Assembly (NCBI RefSeq): GCF_029855125.1
Contig: NZ_CP123229.1
Span: forward strand, 2,524,501-2,588,500
Direction of reading: 5' to 3'
Length of the DNA: 64,000 nt
Source of the DNA: Methylocapsa sp. D3K7
GTDB lineage: Bacteria; Pseudomonadota; Alphaproteobacteria; Rhizobiales; Beijerinckiaceae
The translations under genes and the position numbers were made by a program. The first letter of the stretch is position 1. Every line of letters starts with the position of its first letter. Of the stretch, positions 35,816-45,542 are shown in pieces. The notes under the pieces are model-generated. The model saw only the letters and a list, made by a program, of their open reading frames with translations, had not been told where the DNA came from and made no database searches.

Positions 35816-37030
35816 TCATCCAACGACTTGGCTGACTGACATGAGCGCGGTCATGACCGAGACGATCAGGCCGCCGACGATGATACTGATCCCGATGATG
35901 GCGGCGGGCCCCGCAATTCCGACAAGCTTGTCGAGGCTGCGTTGGAGTTTGGCTTCGTAAAACTCCGCGATCCGTTGCGCAAGCATCGGCAATTGACCCG
36001 AATCCTCGCCAAGCCGCAGCGTCCGCACTGCCATGGGCGGGATCGCCTTGGTCTTCGTCAGCGCATCGGAAAGTTTGCCACCGTGACGGACGAGATCCAC
36101 GGTGGCACTCCAGGCGGCGGAGTGTCCGGTCGTGGCCATAAGATCCGCCAGGATCCGCAACGTCGTCGCCAGTGGAACGCCGCTCCCGAGCAGCACACCG
36201 AGGTTGCGGCAAAAGACGCTGGTGCGATGGAACTCCAAGATCCGGCCGATGAACGGCAGCCGTGCAAGCGCACCCATGATCGCACCGCGCACGGCGGGCC
36301 GCCGCAAAAGCAGCCAGCCGCCGCCGATAAGAACAGCGAGGCCTGCCCCAAGCACGGCAAGGTGCCCTTGCATCATTTCCGAGAGACCTAGAAAAAAAAC
36401 AAGGACCGGATCGAGCTTGGTGTTGAAGTCGCGCAAGACCGCGCCGAACTGCGGCAGCACGAAGCTGAGAAAAAACAAAAGCACCGCGCTCGCCGCGGCC
36501 AAGACAAAGGCGGGATAGCGCAAGGCATCGGTGAACCGCCGGCGCAGCGCATCGGCGCGGACCCGTTCGGCGCCCAGCATTTCAAGAATGCCGACGAGGG
36601 TGCCGGACGTCTCGCCAACCCGCACGAGCTCGATATACATCGGCGGAAACAAAGCCGGATGGCGGGCCAGCGCATCGGCGAAACTTTCTCCGGCGAGGAT
36701 GGCGGCAGTCAGCTTGGAGACGGTCGGCCGCAAGCGGCCGATGTCCGCATCGGCGGACAACAGTTCGAGAGCATCGTTGATCCGGGCGCCGGTTTGCAAC
36801 AGCAGCGCGAGATCGCCGGTGAAAATCGTCACATCCTCCGGGCGCGGGCGCGAAAATACCGAGAAGTCCCAGCTCATGCCACCGGACCCAGCCTCTTCGC
36901 GGACGGTTTCGATCGGAATGAGCCCGAGATATTCGACGCGCTCAGCGACCTCGGCGGCGGTGGTGGCGGAGATCGACCCGCTCACCACGTCGCCATTCGC
37001 GGTCAAGGCCCGGTAGCGGAATGTTGACAT
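35816..37030 (-). CDS. gspF: Type II secretion inner-membrane platform protein GspF
   Basis: 404 aa. Starts STFRYRALTANGDVVSG, then two repeated cytosolic helical domains (IFTGDLALLLQTGARINDALELL and VFCRNLGVLLGSGVPLATTLRIL) separated by membrane helices (AFVLAAASAVLLFFLSFVLP, LAVLGAGLAVLIGGGWLLL), with a last helix near the C-terminus. It is the rotary or scaffold core of the assembly platform, driven by GspE. It starts 3 bp after gspE, so the two are coupled. Confidence 0.95.
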   Translation of the reverse strand: MSTFRYRALTANGDVVSGSISATTAAEVAERVEYLGLIPIETVREEAGSGGMSWDFSVFSRPRPEDVTIFTGDLALLLQTGARINDALELLSADADIGRLRPTVSKLTAAILAGESFADALARHPALFPPMYIELVRVGETSGTLVGILEMLGAERVRADALRRRFTDALRYPAFVLAAASAVLLFFLSFVLPQFGAVLRDFNTKLDPVLVFFLGLSEMMQGHLAVLGAGLAVLIGGGWLLLRRPAVRGAIMGALARLPFIGRILEFHRTSVFCRNLGVLLGSGVPLATTLRILADLMATTGHSAAWSATVDLVRHGGKLSDALTKTKAIPPMAVRTLRLGEDSGQLPMLAQRIAEFYEAKLQRSLDKLVGIAGPAAIIGISIIVGGLIVSVMTALMSVSQVVG

Positions 37031-37033
37031 GGC

Positions 37034-38713
37034 TCAGCGCACGGTCGTAACGCGGAGAACTTCGGCGGCGGAGGTGATCCCGGCCCGGCATTTCGCAACG
37101 GCATCCTCGACCATCGTCGTCATGCCGGCGCGCCGCGCGGCAAGGTCGATCGAGCGTCCGTCGGCATCCGGCCGGACCAGCTCGTAAACCTCGTCCTTCA
37201 ATTCGAGCATTTCAAAAACGCCGCAGCGGCCCCGATAGCCGACGCCGCCGCAGCGCTCGCAGCCAGCCGGCTCGTAAACGCAGTCATCGGCCCTAAAACC
37301 AAGCGCCTCATAGCGGGGGTCGGCGGCGATATCGGCGCTTCCAAGGGTGCGTTTTTTCTTGCAGCGGTCGCACAAAATTCGAACCAGACGTTGCGCGATC
37401 ACCGCCCGCAAGGTGGATTTGAGCAAGAATCCCTCGACGCCAAGATCAAGCAGACGCGGCACCGCCGCCGCCGCGGTTTCGGTGTGCAAGGTGGTCAGCA
37501 CGAGATGGCCCGTGAGGGCAGCGTGAATGGCAATGCTGGCGGTCTCGGGATCGCGCACTTCGCCGACCATGATGACATCTGGATCCTGACGGACGAAAGC
37601 CCGCATCGCGGCGGCGAAAGTGAGGCCGATCGAGGGTTTCACCTGGGATTGATTGACCCCCTGAATTTCATATTCCACCGGATCCTCGATGGTCAGAATT
37701 TTTCTCGAAGGCTCGTTGAGAAGCGAGAGCATGGTCGCGAGCGTCGTCGTCTTGCCGCTGCCGGTTGGCCCTGTTACAACGATCAAGCCATGCGGAAGAG
37801 CAAGCAGCTGGCGCATGATCTTCTCGTCCCGCGACAGCAGGCCAAGCTTGGCGAGATCGAGCAAGCCGCGATCGCGCGGCAAAAGGCGGATCACCGCCGA
37901 TTCGCCATGCTGCGCGGGCATGGTGGCGACACGGATATCGATGTCCGAGCGCGCGACCCGCAGCCGCGCGGCGCCGTCTTGCGGCAAGCGGCGTTCTGCG
38001 ATGTTGAGGCCCGCCAAAATCTTGATTCGTGAGATCAACGCTTGCGGCAAAGCGTTGACCGGCGCGGCGACGGCGCGGAGCAAACCATCCACCCGCATGC
38101 GCACCACGAGGCCATTGCGGAACGGTTCGATATGAATATCGCTGGCCCGCAGTTCCATGGCTTTTTCGAGCATGTCGTTGACGGCGCGCACAACCGGAGC
38201 ACCGCTCGCGAGATCGCGCAGACTTTCAATGTCGTCGTCGGCGCGGCTGCCCGCGGCTGTGCTATCCCCCGTTGCTGTTTCCTCACCGCCAAGCTGCTCG
38301 CCAAGAACCGTCGCAATATCCTCGAAGGACGCGACGTCAACCGCCACCCCTCCGCCAAGGACGATCTCGGCGGCGTGGACGGCGGCGGTATCGCTCGGGT
38401 CGGCGACGGCGAGCCGATAGGACCCTTTGGGGGATTCATAGGGGAAGACTGCGGTATCGCGCAGAAAGCGGGGCGAAAAACGGGCGGCCAAGGAGGAGGC
38501 CGCAACAAGTTGCGGCAACGTCAGCCGCTTCAGTCCGTAAAACCGCGCCACCTCGTCGGCGAAGCCATTCGCGGAGAGCTCCGTCGCCTCCCAAAGTTTG
38601 CGCAGCGACCGGTCGGCACCCGTGCGTTTGCCGGATAAAGGCTCGGATATCGCGGGCAACAGATTTTTGTCCGCCAAATATTTTGCGAAATCTTCAATAG
38701 CAAGTTGCGTCAT
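37034..38713 (-). CDS. gspE: Type II secretion ATPase GspE
   Basis: About 559 aa hexameric ATPase powering pseudopilus assembly. Walker A is GPTGSGKT at residues 315-322; the Asp box ILTIEDPVEYEI, Walker B VIMVGEVRDPETA and His box LVLTTLHTETAAAAVPRL follow. A tetracysteine zinc site (CDRCKKK ... CERCGGVGYRGRCG) lies near the C-terminus. The N-terminal N1E domain precedes. The ATG at 38713 is chosen since the conserved N-terminus (TQLAIEDFAKYLADKNLL) starts there; the longer frame has no homology-like sequence. It is the first gene of the operon. Confidence 0.95.
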   Translation of the reverse strand: MTQLAIEDFAKYLADKNLLPAISEPLSGKRTGADRSLRKLWEATELSANGFADEVARFYGLKRLTLPQLVAASSLAARFSPRFLRDTAVFPYESPKGSYRLAVADPSDTAAVHAAEIVLGGGVAVDVASFEDIATVLGEQLGGEETATGDSTAAGSRADDDIESLRDLASGAPVVRAVNDMLEKAMELRASDIHIEPFRNGLVVRMRVDGLLRAVAAPVNALPQALISRIKILAGLNIAERRLPQDGAARLRVARSDIDIRVATMPAQHGESAVIRLLPRDRGLLDLAKLGLLSRDEKIMRQLLALPHGLIVVTGPTGSGKTTTLATMLSLLNEPSRKILTIEDPVEYEIQGVNQSQVKPSIGLTFAAAMRAFVRQDPDVIMVGEVRDPETASIAIHAALTGHLVLTTLHTETAAAAVPRLLDLGVEGFLLKSTLRAVIAQRLVRILCDRCKKKRTLGSADIAADPRYEALGFRADDCVYEPAGCERCGGVGYRGRCGVFEMLELKDEVYELVRPDADGRSIDLAARRAGMTTMVEDAVAKCRAGITSAAEVLRVTTVR

Positions 38714-39189
38714 TGCATCTCTGGACCCATCAAACCGTGCACAATGTTCCCGGCTTGAATAGAGGCGCCGCCACGCAGCGGCAGGGGCGAAGATACGACG
38801 TTGCCGTGGGGCTTTCCAGCCCTTTCGGAGGACACTTCGGCCCTCCAGAGGCCGCAAATTGCCGTCACATGATACCGCAGCGTAGCTCATGATCCTAAAC
38901 GAGATGCAAGGCTTTTGCTTAAGATCCGCTAGGGTATGGCGATGCCAGCCTCCCTAAATCCATTGCCATGCATCCAAAGGTGCCGGGGTGTGCGAAAGCA
39001 TCGCGGCAGCGCGCCACATAAAAACAGTTGCTGAAACGTCACGCGAATGCCAAATACCGGCGCTTGGAACGAGGCACGCACGCCCCGAGCCAAATAGGTT
39101 GCCAGAACCAAGCGCATGTCACCCAGAGCTGGTGCGTGACGTAAGGCTAGGGCTTTGCTTTAAACAACACGACCTTAGGAGGGTACGCC
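38714..39189. other. Divergent promoter region upstream of gspE
   Basis: About 475 bases between gspE and the small Cys-rich gene, divergently transcribed. It should hold the promoter of the whole secretion operon and that of the small gene (ribosome site TAGGAGG near 39177). No convincing operator, hairpin or coding frame was seen; the short frames here lack coding character. Confidence 0.45.
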
Positions 39190-39480
39190 ATGAATCAAGT
39201 CAGCTCTGGGATAGCGCACGATGCGGAAGGGCAGCTCAATGCACGCCACATCATTCGGCGTTTGCTTTCGGATCGTCATATCCGGGCGGCCGCGGCTCTT
39301 TTGATGTTGGCCGGTGGGTTTCATATCGCCAGCAGCGCCATCGCACGCGCCGAAGATGCCGCCACCTGCGTTCAAAATTGCAAGGCGGAAGAGCCCAAAT
39401 GCAAGGATGCGGGCAGTTCCGAGGAACTGTGCGAGTATGATTCCAAACAGTGCCAAAAGGCGTGCAGCGAGAGCAAGTAG
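39190..39480 (+). CDS. Small exported cysteine-rich protein
   Basis: 96 aa. I do not recognise the family. After about 30 N-terminal residues there is a hydrophobic segment AAAALLMLAGGFHIASSAIA that could be a late signal peptide, giving a mature domain of about 42 residues with six cysteines: CVQNC, CKDAG, LCEYDSKQC and QKAC. The two C-x3-C pairs suggest a twin-CX3C helical hairpin or a small disulfide-locked helix bundle. A strong GGAGG lies 6 bases before the ATG. It faces the type II secretion operon, so it could be a substrate or partner, but nothing in the sequence proves it. Confidence 0.72.
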   Translation: MNQVSSGIAHDAEGQLNARHIIRRLLSDRHIRAAAALLMLAGGFHIASSAIARAEDAATCVQNCKAEEPKCKDAGSSEELCEYDSKQCQKACSESK

Positions 39481-39520
39481 CCCGGTTTTGCCGCTTCGAC
39501 GCGTCTAACGTCTGAAAACG

Positions 39521-39546
39521 CGGTGGGCCGTGCTGGCGGCCCACCG
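39521..39546. terminator. Strong stem-loop between convergent genes
   Basis: Perfect 10-bp GC stem CGGTGGGCCG / CGGCCCACCG with loop TGCTGG, between the small Cys-rich gene and the convergent gltA. A second small hairpin (GAGCCT / AGGCTC) lies at 39555-39569. Likely bidirectional terminator, though there is no T-run. Confidence 0.7.
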
Positions 39547-39599
39547 GTCACTCTGAGCCTGTCAGGCTCGGCGGCGTTGCCTGAACGGCACGGGCCCCG

Positions 39600-40892
39600 T
39601 TAAGCCCGCTTGGCGATTGCCACATAATCGCGTTGCGGCGCCCCCACATAGAGCTGGCGCGGGCGGCCGATCTTCTGGCTTGGGTCCTCGATCATTTCCT
39701 TCCATTGCGCGATCCAGCCGGCGGTGCGCGCCACCGCGAACAGAACCGTGAACATGGACACCGGAAAACCCATCGCCTTGAGGGTGATCCCGGAATAGAA
39801 ATCGATGTTGGGATAGAGCTTTTTCTCGATGAAATATTCGTCGCTGAGGGCGATTTTTTCCAGCGCCATCGCGACATCGAGCAATGGGTTATCCTTGATC
39901 CCGAGTTCGCTCAAAACCTCGTGACACGTCCGCTGCATGATTTTGGCGCGCGGGTCATAGTTTTTATAAACGCGGTGGCCAAAGCCCATCAGCCGGAACG
40001 GATCGTTCTTGTCCTTGGCTCTCGCGATGAACTTCGGGATATTCTCGACAGTACCGATTTCCATCAGCATTTTGAGCGCGGCTTCATTGGCACCGCCATG
40101 TGCCGGGCCCCACAGGCACGCAACGCCCGCGGCAATACAGGCGAAGGGGTTTGCGCCGGAGGAGCCGGCCAGCCGCACCGTCGACGTCGAGGCGTTCTGC
40201 TCATGGTCTGCGTGCAGAATGAAGATGCGGTCGAGCGCGCGCGAAAAAATCGGATTGATCTTATAATCCTCGCACGGCACCGCATAGCACATGCGGAGGA
40301 AATTCGAGGAATAGTCGAGGTCGTTCTTGGGGTATATGAACGGCTGGCCAAGCGAATATTTATAGGCCATTGCGGCAAGGGTCGGCATTTTGCCAATGAG
40401 GCGGAACGACGCGACCATCCGCTGATGCGGATCTGAAATATCAGTGGAATCGTGATAGAAGGCCGACAGCGCGCCAACGCTCGCGCACAGCACCGCCATC
40501 GGATGCGAGTCCCGGCGCAGGCCCTGGAAAAACCTGGCCATCTGCTCATGAACCATCGTGTGGCGGGTGATGCGGTAATCGAAATCTTTCTTCTGCGTCG
40601 GGTTCGGCAATTCCCCATAAAGCAAAAGATAGGCGGTTTCGAGAAAATCGCCGTTTTCGGCAAGCTGGTCGATGGGGTAGCCCCGATAGAGCAAGATGCC
40701 TTCGTCACCGTCGATATAGGTGATCTGCGACTCGCAACTCGCTGTTGACGTAAATCCAGGATCGTAAGTGAACATCCCGGTCCCGGCATAAAGTTTGCCG
40801 ATGTCGACGACCGAGGGTCCAATCGTACCAGTCTTGACGGGCATTTTGACAGTAGTATCGCCGATACTAAAGGAGCCGGTCGGATCGCTCAT
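39600..40892 (-). CDS. gltA: Citrate synthase
   Basis: First enzyme of the TCA cycle, condensing acetyl-CoA and oxaloacetate; about 430 aa, the hexameric NADH-sensitive bacterial type by length. Catalytic regions: [28 protein letters not shown] (active-site His and Arg), and the late [16 protein letters not shown], where Asp is catalytic. In related genomes gltA sits beside gltX, comEC and lexA, as here. Start at ATG 40892 with AGAAGG upstream; another in-frame ATG lies 7 codons before. Confidence 0.97.
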   Translation of the reverse strand: MSDPTGSFSIGDTTVKMPVKTGTIGPSVVDIGKLYAGTGMFTYDPGFTSTASCESQITYIDGDEGILLYRGYPIDQLAENGDFLETAYLLLYGELPNPTQKKDFDYRITRHTMVHEQMARFFQGLRRDSHPMAVLCASVGALSAFYHDSTDISDPHQRMVASFRLIGKMPTLAAMAYKYSLGQPFIYPKNDLDYSSNFLRMCYAVPCEDYKINPIFSRALDRIFILHADHEQNASTSTVRLAGSSGANPFACIAAGVACLWGPAHGGANEAALKMLMEIGTVENIPKFIARAKDKNDPFRLMGFGHRVYKNYDPRAKIMQRTCHEVLSELGIKDNPLLDVAMALEKIALSDEYFIEKKLYPNIDFYSGITLKAMGFPVSMFTVLFAVARTAGWIAQWKEMIEDPSQKIGRPRQLYVGAPQRDYVAIAKRA

Positions 40893-41229
40893 GGAGGCTG
40901 CCTTCTCTAACATTGGTGGGCCGAGCCTCGCGGCAAGGATGGGTGGGCTCCGGCACCGGCACCGGGCCCGTAGGGCGCCATGATGCGGCGCAGCAACACT
41001 ATCCTATGCGCCAATTTCGTCAAGCGCAGGAAAATTGCATCGTAACCTTACGTTAATCAGAAACGATATTTTTCTTGGCGTCCATTTTCTTTCTCCCGTA
41101 ATCAACGTCTGACTCACGGCGTTCGCGTGCGCCGCTCGGCCTCATCCTTGCCGCAATGCTCAGAAGATAATCACGTCACGCGATTTAGTGCTTCGTTCCA
41201 AAACGCTCGGCCACGGCCGTGGAGGAAAA
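40893..41229. other. Intergenic region upstream of gltA
   Basis: About 335 bases between divergent gltA and a small secreted-protein gene, expected to hold both promoters. Relatively A+T-rich near 41030-41100. I see no RNA gene or clear hairpin. Confidence 0.45.
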
Positions 41230-41538
41230 ATGCTGACACGTCGATCAATCAAAAACGTCCTGGCTTCGGGCATCACTGCCGCTGCGTTGAGCGCCGCCGC
41301 CTTTCCGGCTCAGGCCGGTGACGGCGGAGCGATCGCCGCGGGCATATTGGGAGGCACGGCCCTTGGCTTTATTGCGGGAACTGCTGCCGCGAGCCCGCCG
41401 CCACCCCCACCCCCTCCTGTTTATTATGCCCCGGTCTATGTCGCGCCGCCGCCACCACCACCCCGCTGCTGGTTTCAACCGCAGGAAGTCTGGACCGGCT
41501 ATGCCTATGTCATTCAGAGGGTCCGTGTCTGTGGTTAA
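41230..41538 (+). CDS. Small secreted Pro-rich protein, paralogue A
   Basis: About 102 aa. Starts LTRRSIKNVLASGITAAALSAAAFPAQA, a good signal peptide, then DGGAIAAGILGGTALGFIAG (glycine-zipper-like hydrophobic segment), two polyproline runs flanking VYYAPVYVAP, and a Cys-bearing end RCWFQPQEVW...VRVCG. The two terminal cysteines may form a disulfide. GGAGG lies 5 bases before the ATG. The next gene is a clear paralogue with the same plan, so the pair arose by tandem duplication. Proteins of this kind occur in Hyphomicrobiales but have no known function. Confidence 0.78.
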   Translation: MLTRRSIKNVLASGITAAALSAAAFPAQAGDGGAIAAGILGGTALGFIAGTAAASPPPPPPPPVYYAPVYVAPPPPPPRCWFQPQEVWTGYAYVIQRVRVCG

Positions 41539-41630
41539 TGGGGCTGTGGTTTTGGGCCAATTGGAACGAATTGTTTAAACGGCCGCCAACGGTTGGCGCG
41601 TAAATCTGTGTTCTCAGCCTTGGAGGACCC

Positions 41631-41921
41631 ATGTTTACGCGCCGGTCAACGAAAACCGTTATCGCTTTGAGCGTCATTGCCGTGCCGATGACCGCCGTTT
41701 CCCTTCCAGTCTGGGCCGGAGAAGGCGGCGCGATCGCCGCAGGTGTGGCAGGCGGTGTCGCCGGCACGATGGCGGGCCAGGTCCTCTCCGGGGCGCTGCC
41801 GCCGCAAAACTACTATGGTTCCGGATATCCCCCACAGCCGCAGCCGCAATGCCATTACGAACACCGGCAGGAATTCAGCCCCTATTCCTTCCACATCGGC
41901 GGCGTGCAAGTTTGCGATTAA
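41631..41921 (+). CDS. Small secreted Pro-rich protein, paralogue B
   Basis: 96 aa. FTRRSTKTVIALSVIAVPMTAVSLPVWA is the signal peptide; EGGAIAAGVAGGVAGTMAGQ parallels the same segment in paralogue A (DGGAIAAGILGG), and the end QCHYEHRQEF...GGVQVCD keeps the two cysteines and the V-x-V-C finish. The proline stretch is shorter and Tyr/Gln-rich. A GGAGG precedes the ATG by about 8 bases. It ends 17 bp from the convergent gltX stop. Function unknown. Confidence 0.77.
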   Translation: MFTRRSTKTVIALSVIAVPMTAVSLPVWAGEGGAIAAGVAGGVAGTMAGQVLSGALPPQNYYGSGYPPQPQPQCHYEHRQEFSPYSFHIGGVQVCD

Positions 41922-41937
41922 CTCCGCTTTCGCGGGC

Positions 41938-43359
41938 TTACCCTGCTTGATCCCGCAAACGCCCAAGACTTTCGTCGCGGCCAAGAACCTCCAACACGTC
42001 GAAAATTCCCGGCGATGTCGCCCGCCCGGTCAGAGCCGCCCGGAGTGGCTGCGCGGCTTCGCCGAGTTTCACCTCGCTCTCCGCCGCGTAATCGCGCACG
42101 GCGGCTTCGAGGCTGGCCGCATTCCAATCCGCGAGCGCCGCAAATCTCGGGATCAGCGCCGCAAGATGCGTGCGGCCGCCCACGTCGAGAATGGCCGCCG
42201 CCTTGGCATCGAGGACAAGCGGCCGGTCGGCGAAGAGATAGGCGGCGCCCTCCAAAAGTTCGACCAAGGTTTTCGCGCGCTCCTTGAGCCCCGGCATCGC
42301 CGCGCGGAGTTTTGCCCGCATGGCGCCGTCGAGCTTGCTCAGCAGTGCCGGACCCTCCGGCAAATGGGGCAACGCCGCTTCCAGCGCCGCCGCGAGATCT
42401 TCGTCGCCGCTGGCCCGCATATAATGGCCGTTCATGTTTTCCAGCTTGACGAAATCGAAGCGGGCGGCCGAACGCCCGACATGCGCAAGGTCGAAGGCCT
42501 CGATCATTTCTTGTGTCGAGAAAAACTCCTTGTCGCCCTGGCTCCAGCCGAGCCTCACCAGATAGTTGCGCAGCGCCTCGGGGAGATAGCCGAGCGCCCG
42601 GTAGGCATCGACACCGAGGGCGCCATGGCGTTTCGACAATTTGGCTCCGTCGGCGCCATGGATCAGCGGGATATGCGCCATCACCGGGATTTTCCAGCCG
42701 AGCGCCTGGTAGATTTGCATCTGCCGTGCAGCATTGGTGAGATGATCGTCGCCGCGAATGATGTGGGTGATGCCCATGTCGTGATCGTCAACGACGACCG
42801 CCAGCATATACGTCGGCGAGCCGTCGGAGCGCAGCAGCACGAGATCGTCGAGATCCTTGTTGGACCAGGCAACCCGCCCCTGCACCTTATCCTCGAGGAT
42901 CGTGTCTCCCTCTTGTGGGGCCTTAAGACGGATGACGGGTTTTATACCGGCCGGCGCATCCGAGGCGGGACGGTCGCGCCAACGCCCGTCATACCGCGGC
43001 GGACGCCCTTCGGCGCGCGCTTTCGCCCGCATATCGTTGAGTTCGTCCGGGGTTGCGTAGCAGGGATAGGCGTTGCCCGAGGCGAGCAGGCTTTCCACCG
43101 CCGCGCGGTGACCCGCCGCCCGCCGAAACTGATAGATGACATCACCATCCCAATCGAGACCGAGCCAAGCCAGTCCGTCGAGAATGGCGGCGATCGCCGC
43201 ATCGGTCGAGCGCTCGCGGTCGGTGTCCTCGATCCGAAGCAGCATTTTGCCGCCCGCGTGACGGGCAAAAAGCCAGTTGAACAGCGCCGTCCTGGCGCCG
43301 CCAATATGCAGAAACCCCGTGGGCGAGGGTGCGAAACGGGTAATAACCGGGTCTGACAT
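41938..43359 (-). CDS. gltX: Glutamyl-tRNA synthetase
   Basis: Class I aminoacyl-tRNA synthetase charging tRNA-Glu (and possibly tRNA-Gln in a non-discriminating manner). The HIGH motif is HIGG in [21 protein letters not shown], and the KMSKS motif is KLSKRHG in [17 protein letters not shown]. GIxDRExST is seen as [10 protein letters not shown]. About 473 aa. Start choice: AGGA lies 8 bases before ATG 43359, better spaced than an ATG two codons earlier. It is part of the gltA-gltX-comEC-lexA neighbourhood. Confidence 0.96.
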   Translation of the reverse strand: MSDPVITRFAPSPTGFLHIGGARTALFNWLFARHAGGKMLLRIEDTDRERSTDAAIAAILDGLAWLGLDWDGDVIYQFRRAAGHRAAVESLLASGNAYPCYATPDELNDMRAKARAEGRPPRYDGRWRDRPASDAPAGIKPVIRLKAPQEGDTILEDKVQGRVAWSNKDLDDLVLLRSDGSPTYMLAVVVDDHDMGITHIIRGDDHLTNAARQMQIYQALGWKIPVMAHIPLIHGADGAKLSKRHGALGVDAYRALGYLPEALRNYLVRLGWSQGDKEFFSTQEMIEAFDLAHVGRSAARFDFVKLENMNGHYMRASGDEDLAAALEAALPHLPEGPALLSKLDGAMRAKLRAAMPGLKERAKTLVELLEGAAYLFADRPLVLDAKAAAILDVGGRTHLAALIPRFAALADWNAASLEAAVRDYAAESEVKLGEAAQPLRAALTGRATSPGIFDVLEVLGRDESLGRLRDQAG

Positions 43360-43427
43360 GGGCATAATCCTGCGGCGCGAAACCGCGTTAAGCTTTAAAT
43401 CTGAGGAAAGTTGCCTTTGGCGCGCGA

Positions 43428-43471
43428 GAGCATGATTGCAAAAAAGTTGTCTTTGAAATGAGAACATGCGC
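43428..43471. repeat. Degenerate copy of the GAGCATG/GAACATG repeat
   Basis: GAGCATG at 43428 and GAACATGC at 43462 bracket an A-rich centre with AAAAAAGTTG, matching the first hairpin of the element at 22409-22523 in order and spacing but with a decayed stem. It lies between gltX and the VanZ gene. Confidence 0.45.
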
Positions 43472-43608
43472 AAAACAAAGAAACCGGGACCTTGAGCGCT
43501 GGAAGCGGCCAGGGTTCCGGACAGCCTCGTCCTACACGAAAAAGACGAAACAAAGGTAGCGGCGACGCAGAGCCGGCGCGCGGACCGGTCACGGGAGCAG
43601 CTGGATTT

Positions 43609-44007
43609 ATGAATCGTCTCGTTACCGTTGCCCGGGCCGCCGGCTTTTGCAGCGGTCTGGCAATCATCCTTTTATCGCTCGTCCCGGGCCCGGACCGGCC
43701 GCACACAGGTCTGCCGGGCGAGGCTGAGCATTTTGCCGCCTATTGCTTGACCGGCCTCGCCTTCGCACCGGCAGTCCGGCCTCTCGCATTTCGAATTGCT
43801 CTCGTCGTCGGGCTGACGCTGCTGGCTGGGGCGATGGAAGTGTTGCAGCATTTTGTGCCGGGGCGCCATCCCGCAGCCGCGGACGCGATTGCCAGCAGCC
43901 TCGGCGCCCTCACGGGGATCGCTCTTGGCGGACTGCTCTTCGGTCTTGCAGCCCTTGCTTATCACAAGCACCGCCGGTTCAGCGAAACGCCAGGACCGGT
44001 GCGGTAA
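43609..44007 (+). CDS. VanZ-family membrane protein
   Basis: About 132 aa with four membrane helices. Helix 1 [15 protein letters not shown], then the [16 protein letters not shown] motif with His in the second helix, a third helix [29 protein letters not shown] carrying the E-x-x-Q and Asp characteristic of VanZ-like proteins, and a fourth [16 protein letters not shown]. Function is unknown outside teicoplanin resistance. The ATG at 43609 is chosen for the helix start; the longer frame (43492) adds a basic low-complexity leader. Confidence 0.83.
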   Translation: MNRLVTVARAAGFCSGLAIILLSLVPGPDRPHTGLPGEAEHFAAYCLTGLAFAPAVRPLAFRIALVVGLTLLAGAMEVLQHFVPGRHPAAADAIASSLGALTGIALGGLLFGLAALAYHKHRRFSETPGPVR

Positions 44008-44134
44008 ACCGTTTCATCCCGCGGCCTCAGCCTTGCGGTGTGCGCCGGCGCACACCGCAATTTGCCGCTGATTGGCAATCTCCTTATTTGAGGCGGCAAG
44101 CGACGCCGCAAGCAAGACAAAGGGGACCACGATC

Positions 44135-44365
44135 ATGAACGCAAGCAAGACGGTGCTTTTCGCCATTGGTGCGATTGTCATGACCACGGGAACGGCGGTT
44201 GAGGCTTCGGCGCATGCCTATGCGGGAAGCAGCACGAACCAAACAACCGCGATCAAATCCCTGCGCCATGGGCAAATTGGCGGGCAAGCTTCCACCCAGC
44301 CGCTGCATGACGCCAGCCGGGTCGCCATCAATCCGCAGCCGCTCCCCCCAGGCGGTGAAGAATGA
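44135..44365 (+). CDS. Small exported protein with INPQPLPPG end
   Basis: 76 aa. Signal peptide KTVLFAIGAIVMTTGTAVEASA, then a short mature part ending RVAINPQPLPPGGEE. I have a recollection of small exported proteins with the same I-N-P-Q-P-L-P-P-G tail in Hyphomicrobiales, but no function. AAAGGGGA lies 10 bases before the ATG. It ends before a strong hairpin and the convergent hydrolase gene. Confidence 0.7.
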   Translation: MNASKTVLFAIGAIVMTTGTAVEASAHAYAGSSTNQTTAIKSLRHGQIGGQASTQPLHDASRVAINPQPLPPGGEE

Positions 44366-44370
44366 CACCC

Positions 44371-44394
44371 TGGGCCGCTCGCAAGCGCGGCCCA
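44371..44394. terminator. Stem-loop after small exported protein gene
   Basis: Stem TGGGCCGC / GCGGCCCA (8 bp) with an 8-base loop, 6 bases after the stop at 44365 and 33 bases from the convergent hydrolase stop. Followed by TCCTCTC, a weak pyrimidine tract. Confidence 0.65.
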
Positions 44395-44426
44395 TCCTCT
44401 CATCCCGAGCCCGTCGGAGCCGCCTT

Positions 44427-45437
44427 TCACTGAAAGGCAAAGCCCGCGATCAGATTATAGATTTCCGGGCTCGAAATATCCGAATGGCTGCCGCTAAATT
44501 TATCCTTAATATAATCCCCGCTCGCAATTCGCGCCGCATGCAAGCCCATCAGATCGGCGACAAGCTGTCTTTCGTTTCCCAAGACCGGGACGCCGGCATA
44601 AGCAAAACCACTTTGGAGTTTTAGGGGGATCCCTCCCTGATAGGCATTATATGCATGGATGGTGGCCTGGGTCGGTCCTCCCGCCCCCAAAGCAACCGCT
44701 TCATGCAGCTGAAGATGCGCGATGTTGTTCGCTGTTTCGGCCGCCGGGAACACGTCGTTCAAAGCCAAATCAAACTGAGAGGTCGTCACCAGCATTTTCA
44801 GCTTAGGAAGTGCAATGAGCCGGTCATAATTGCCGCCGGCTTCGAATTCGTCGTTTTTGAAAGCAGCCTGCAGCAAAATCACATTGAACTGGATATTATC
44901 TACGAAGGTTTTATACGCGGGCGGCGTATTCGTGTTGTCCAAATCCTTGCACAGGAATTGAAGCGCCTTGCAAACGACCCGGCACCCGAAGCTGTGACCG
45001 ATGAGGGTCAACCGGATCGGCTTTTTGCTGATTTCTTGCCTGACGCGCAATGCTCTTCGAAGTGTGGCAAAGAGGCCATTGGCGCCGACCTGATTGGCCC
45101 GCCTTCCCATCTGATAATAGGACGCGAACTGGAACGCCTCGCGAACGGAGTCGCCGTCTTCACTCAGCGTCGATGGCCAATGAATTCCGATCCCAAATGA
45201 ATCGGTCGGCGGGCTTATAACTCCCTGCATCGAAAGAAATGTCTTCGTGAATTCGATCGTATACTGGCCATATTCAGCCATGGCGTTGTTGCCGTTCGTC
45301 CACCAGCCATGGGAATAAATAAACAAGTCGCTGAAATTGAACGGCGGCTGCATCGCATCTTCCAATGCACCACCGACCAATTTCGGGTTTAAGAAAATTC
45401 CGTCTTCATTGACTGGAAATACGACAAAATGGTCCAT
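44427..45437 (-). CDS. Alpha/beta-hydrolase-fold protein, DUF900-like
   Basis: 336 aa without signal peptide, so probably cytosolic or exported by another route. The nucleophile elbow is G-H-S-F-G in RLTLIGHSFGCRVVCKAL. An early strand LFIYSHGWWTNGNNAM gives the oxyanion HGW, and a C-terminal His occurs in KDKFSGSHSDISSP, near the end where a catalytic His is expected. The pattern resembles DUF900 or lipase-like proteins. Substrate unknown. It lies 105 bp downstream of metY on the same strand. Confidence 0.78.
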   Translation of the reverse strand: MDHFVVFPVNEDGIFLNPKLVGGALEDAMQPPFNFSDLFIYSHGWWTNGNNAMAEYGQYTIEFTKTFLSMQGVISPPTDSFGIGIHWPSTLSEDGDSVREAFQFASYYQMGRRANQVGANGLFATLRRALRVRQEISKKPIRLTLIGHSFGCRVVCKALQFLCKDLDNTNTPPAYKTFVDNIQFNVILLQAAFKNDEFEAGGNYDRLIALPKLKMLVTTSQFDLALNDVFPAAETANNIAHLQLHEAVALGAGGPTQATIHAYNAYQGGIPLKLQSGFAYAGVPVLGNERQLVADLMGLHAARIASGDYIKDKFSGSHSDISSPEIYNLIAGFAFQ

Positions 45438-45542
45438 GATCCCCCCTTGCTCGCGTGACGAGCCACGGGAGAGAAACTAACTACCGATCAGAATGGGCGG
45501 CGCCCCCGAAACAGGGGAGAAAAGGCGCGGCCGCCGAGACAA

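Noticed and set aside
41743..43356. 537-codon plus-strand open frame
   Set aside because: Antisense to gltX; composition typical of a shadow frame.
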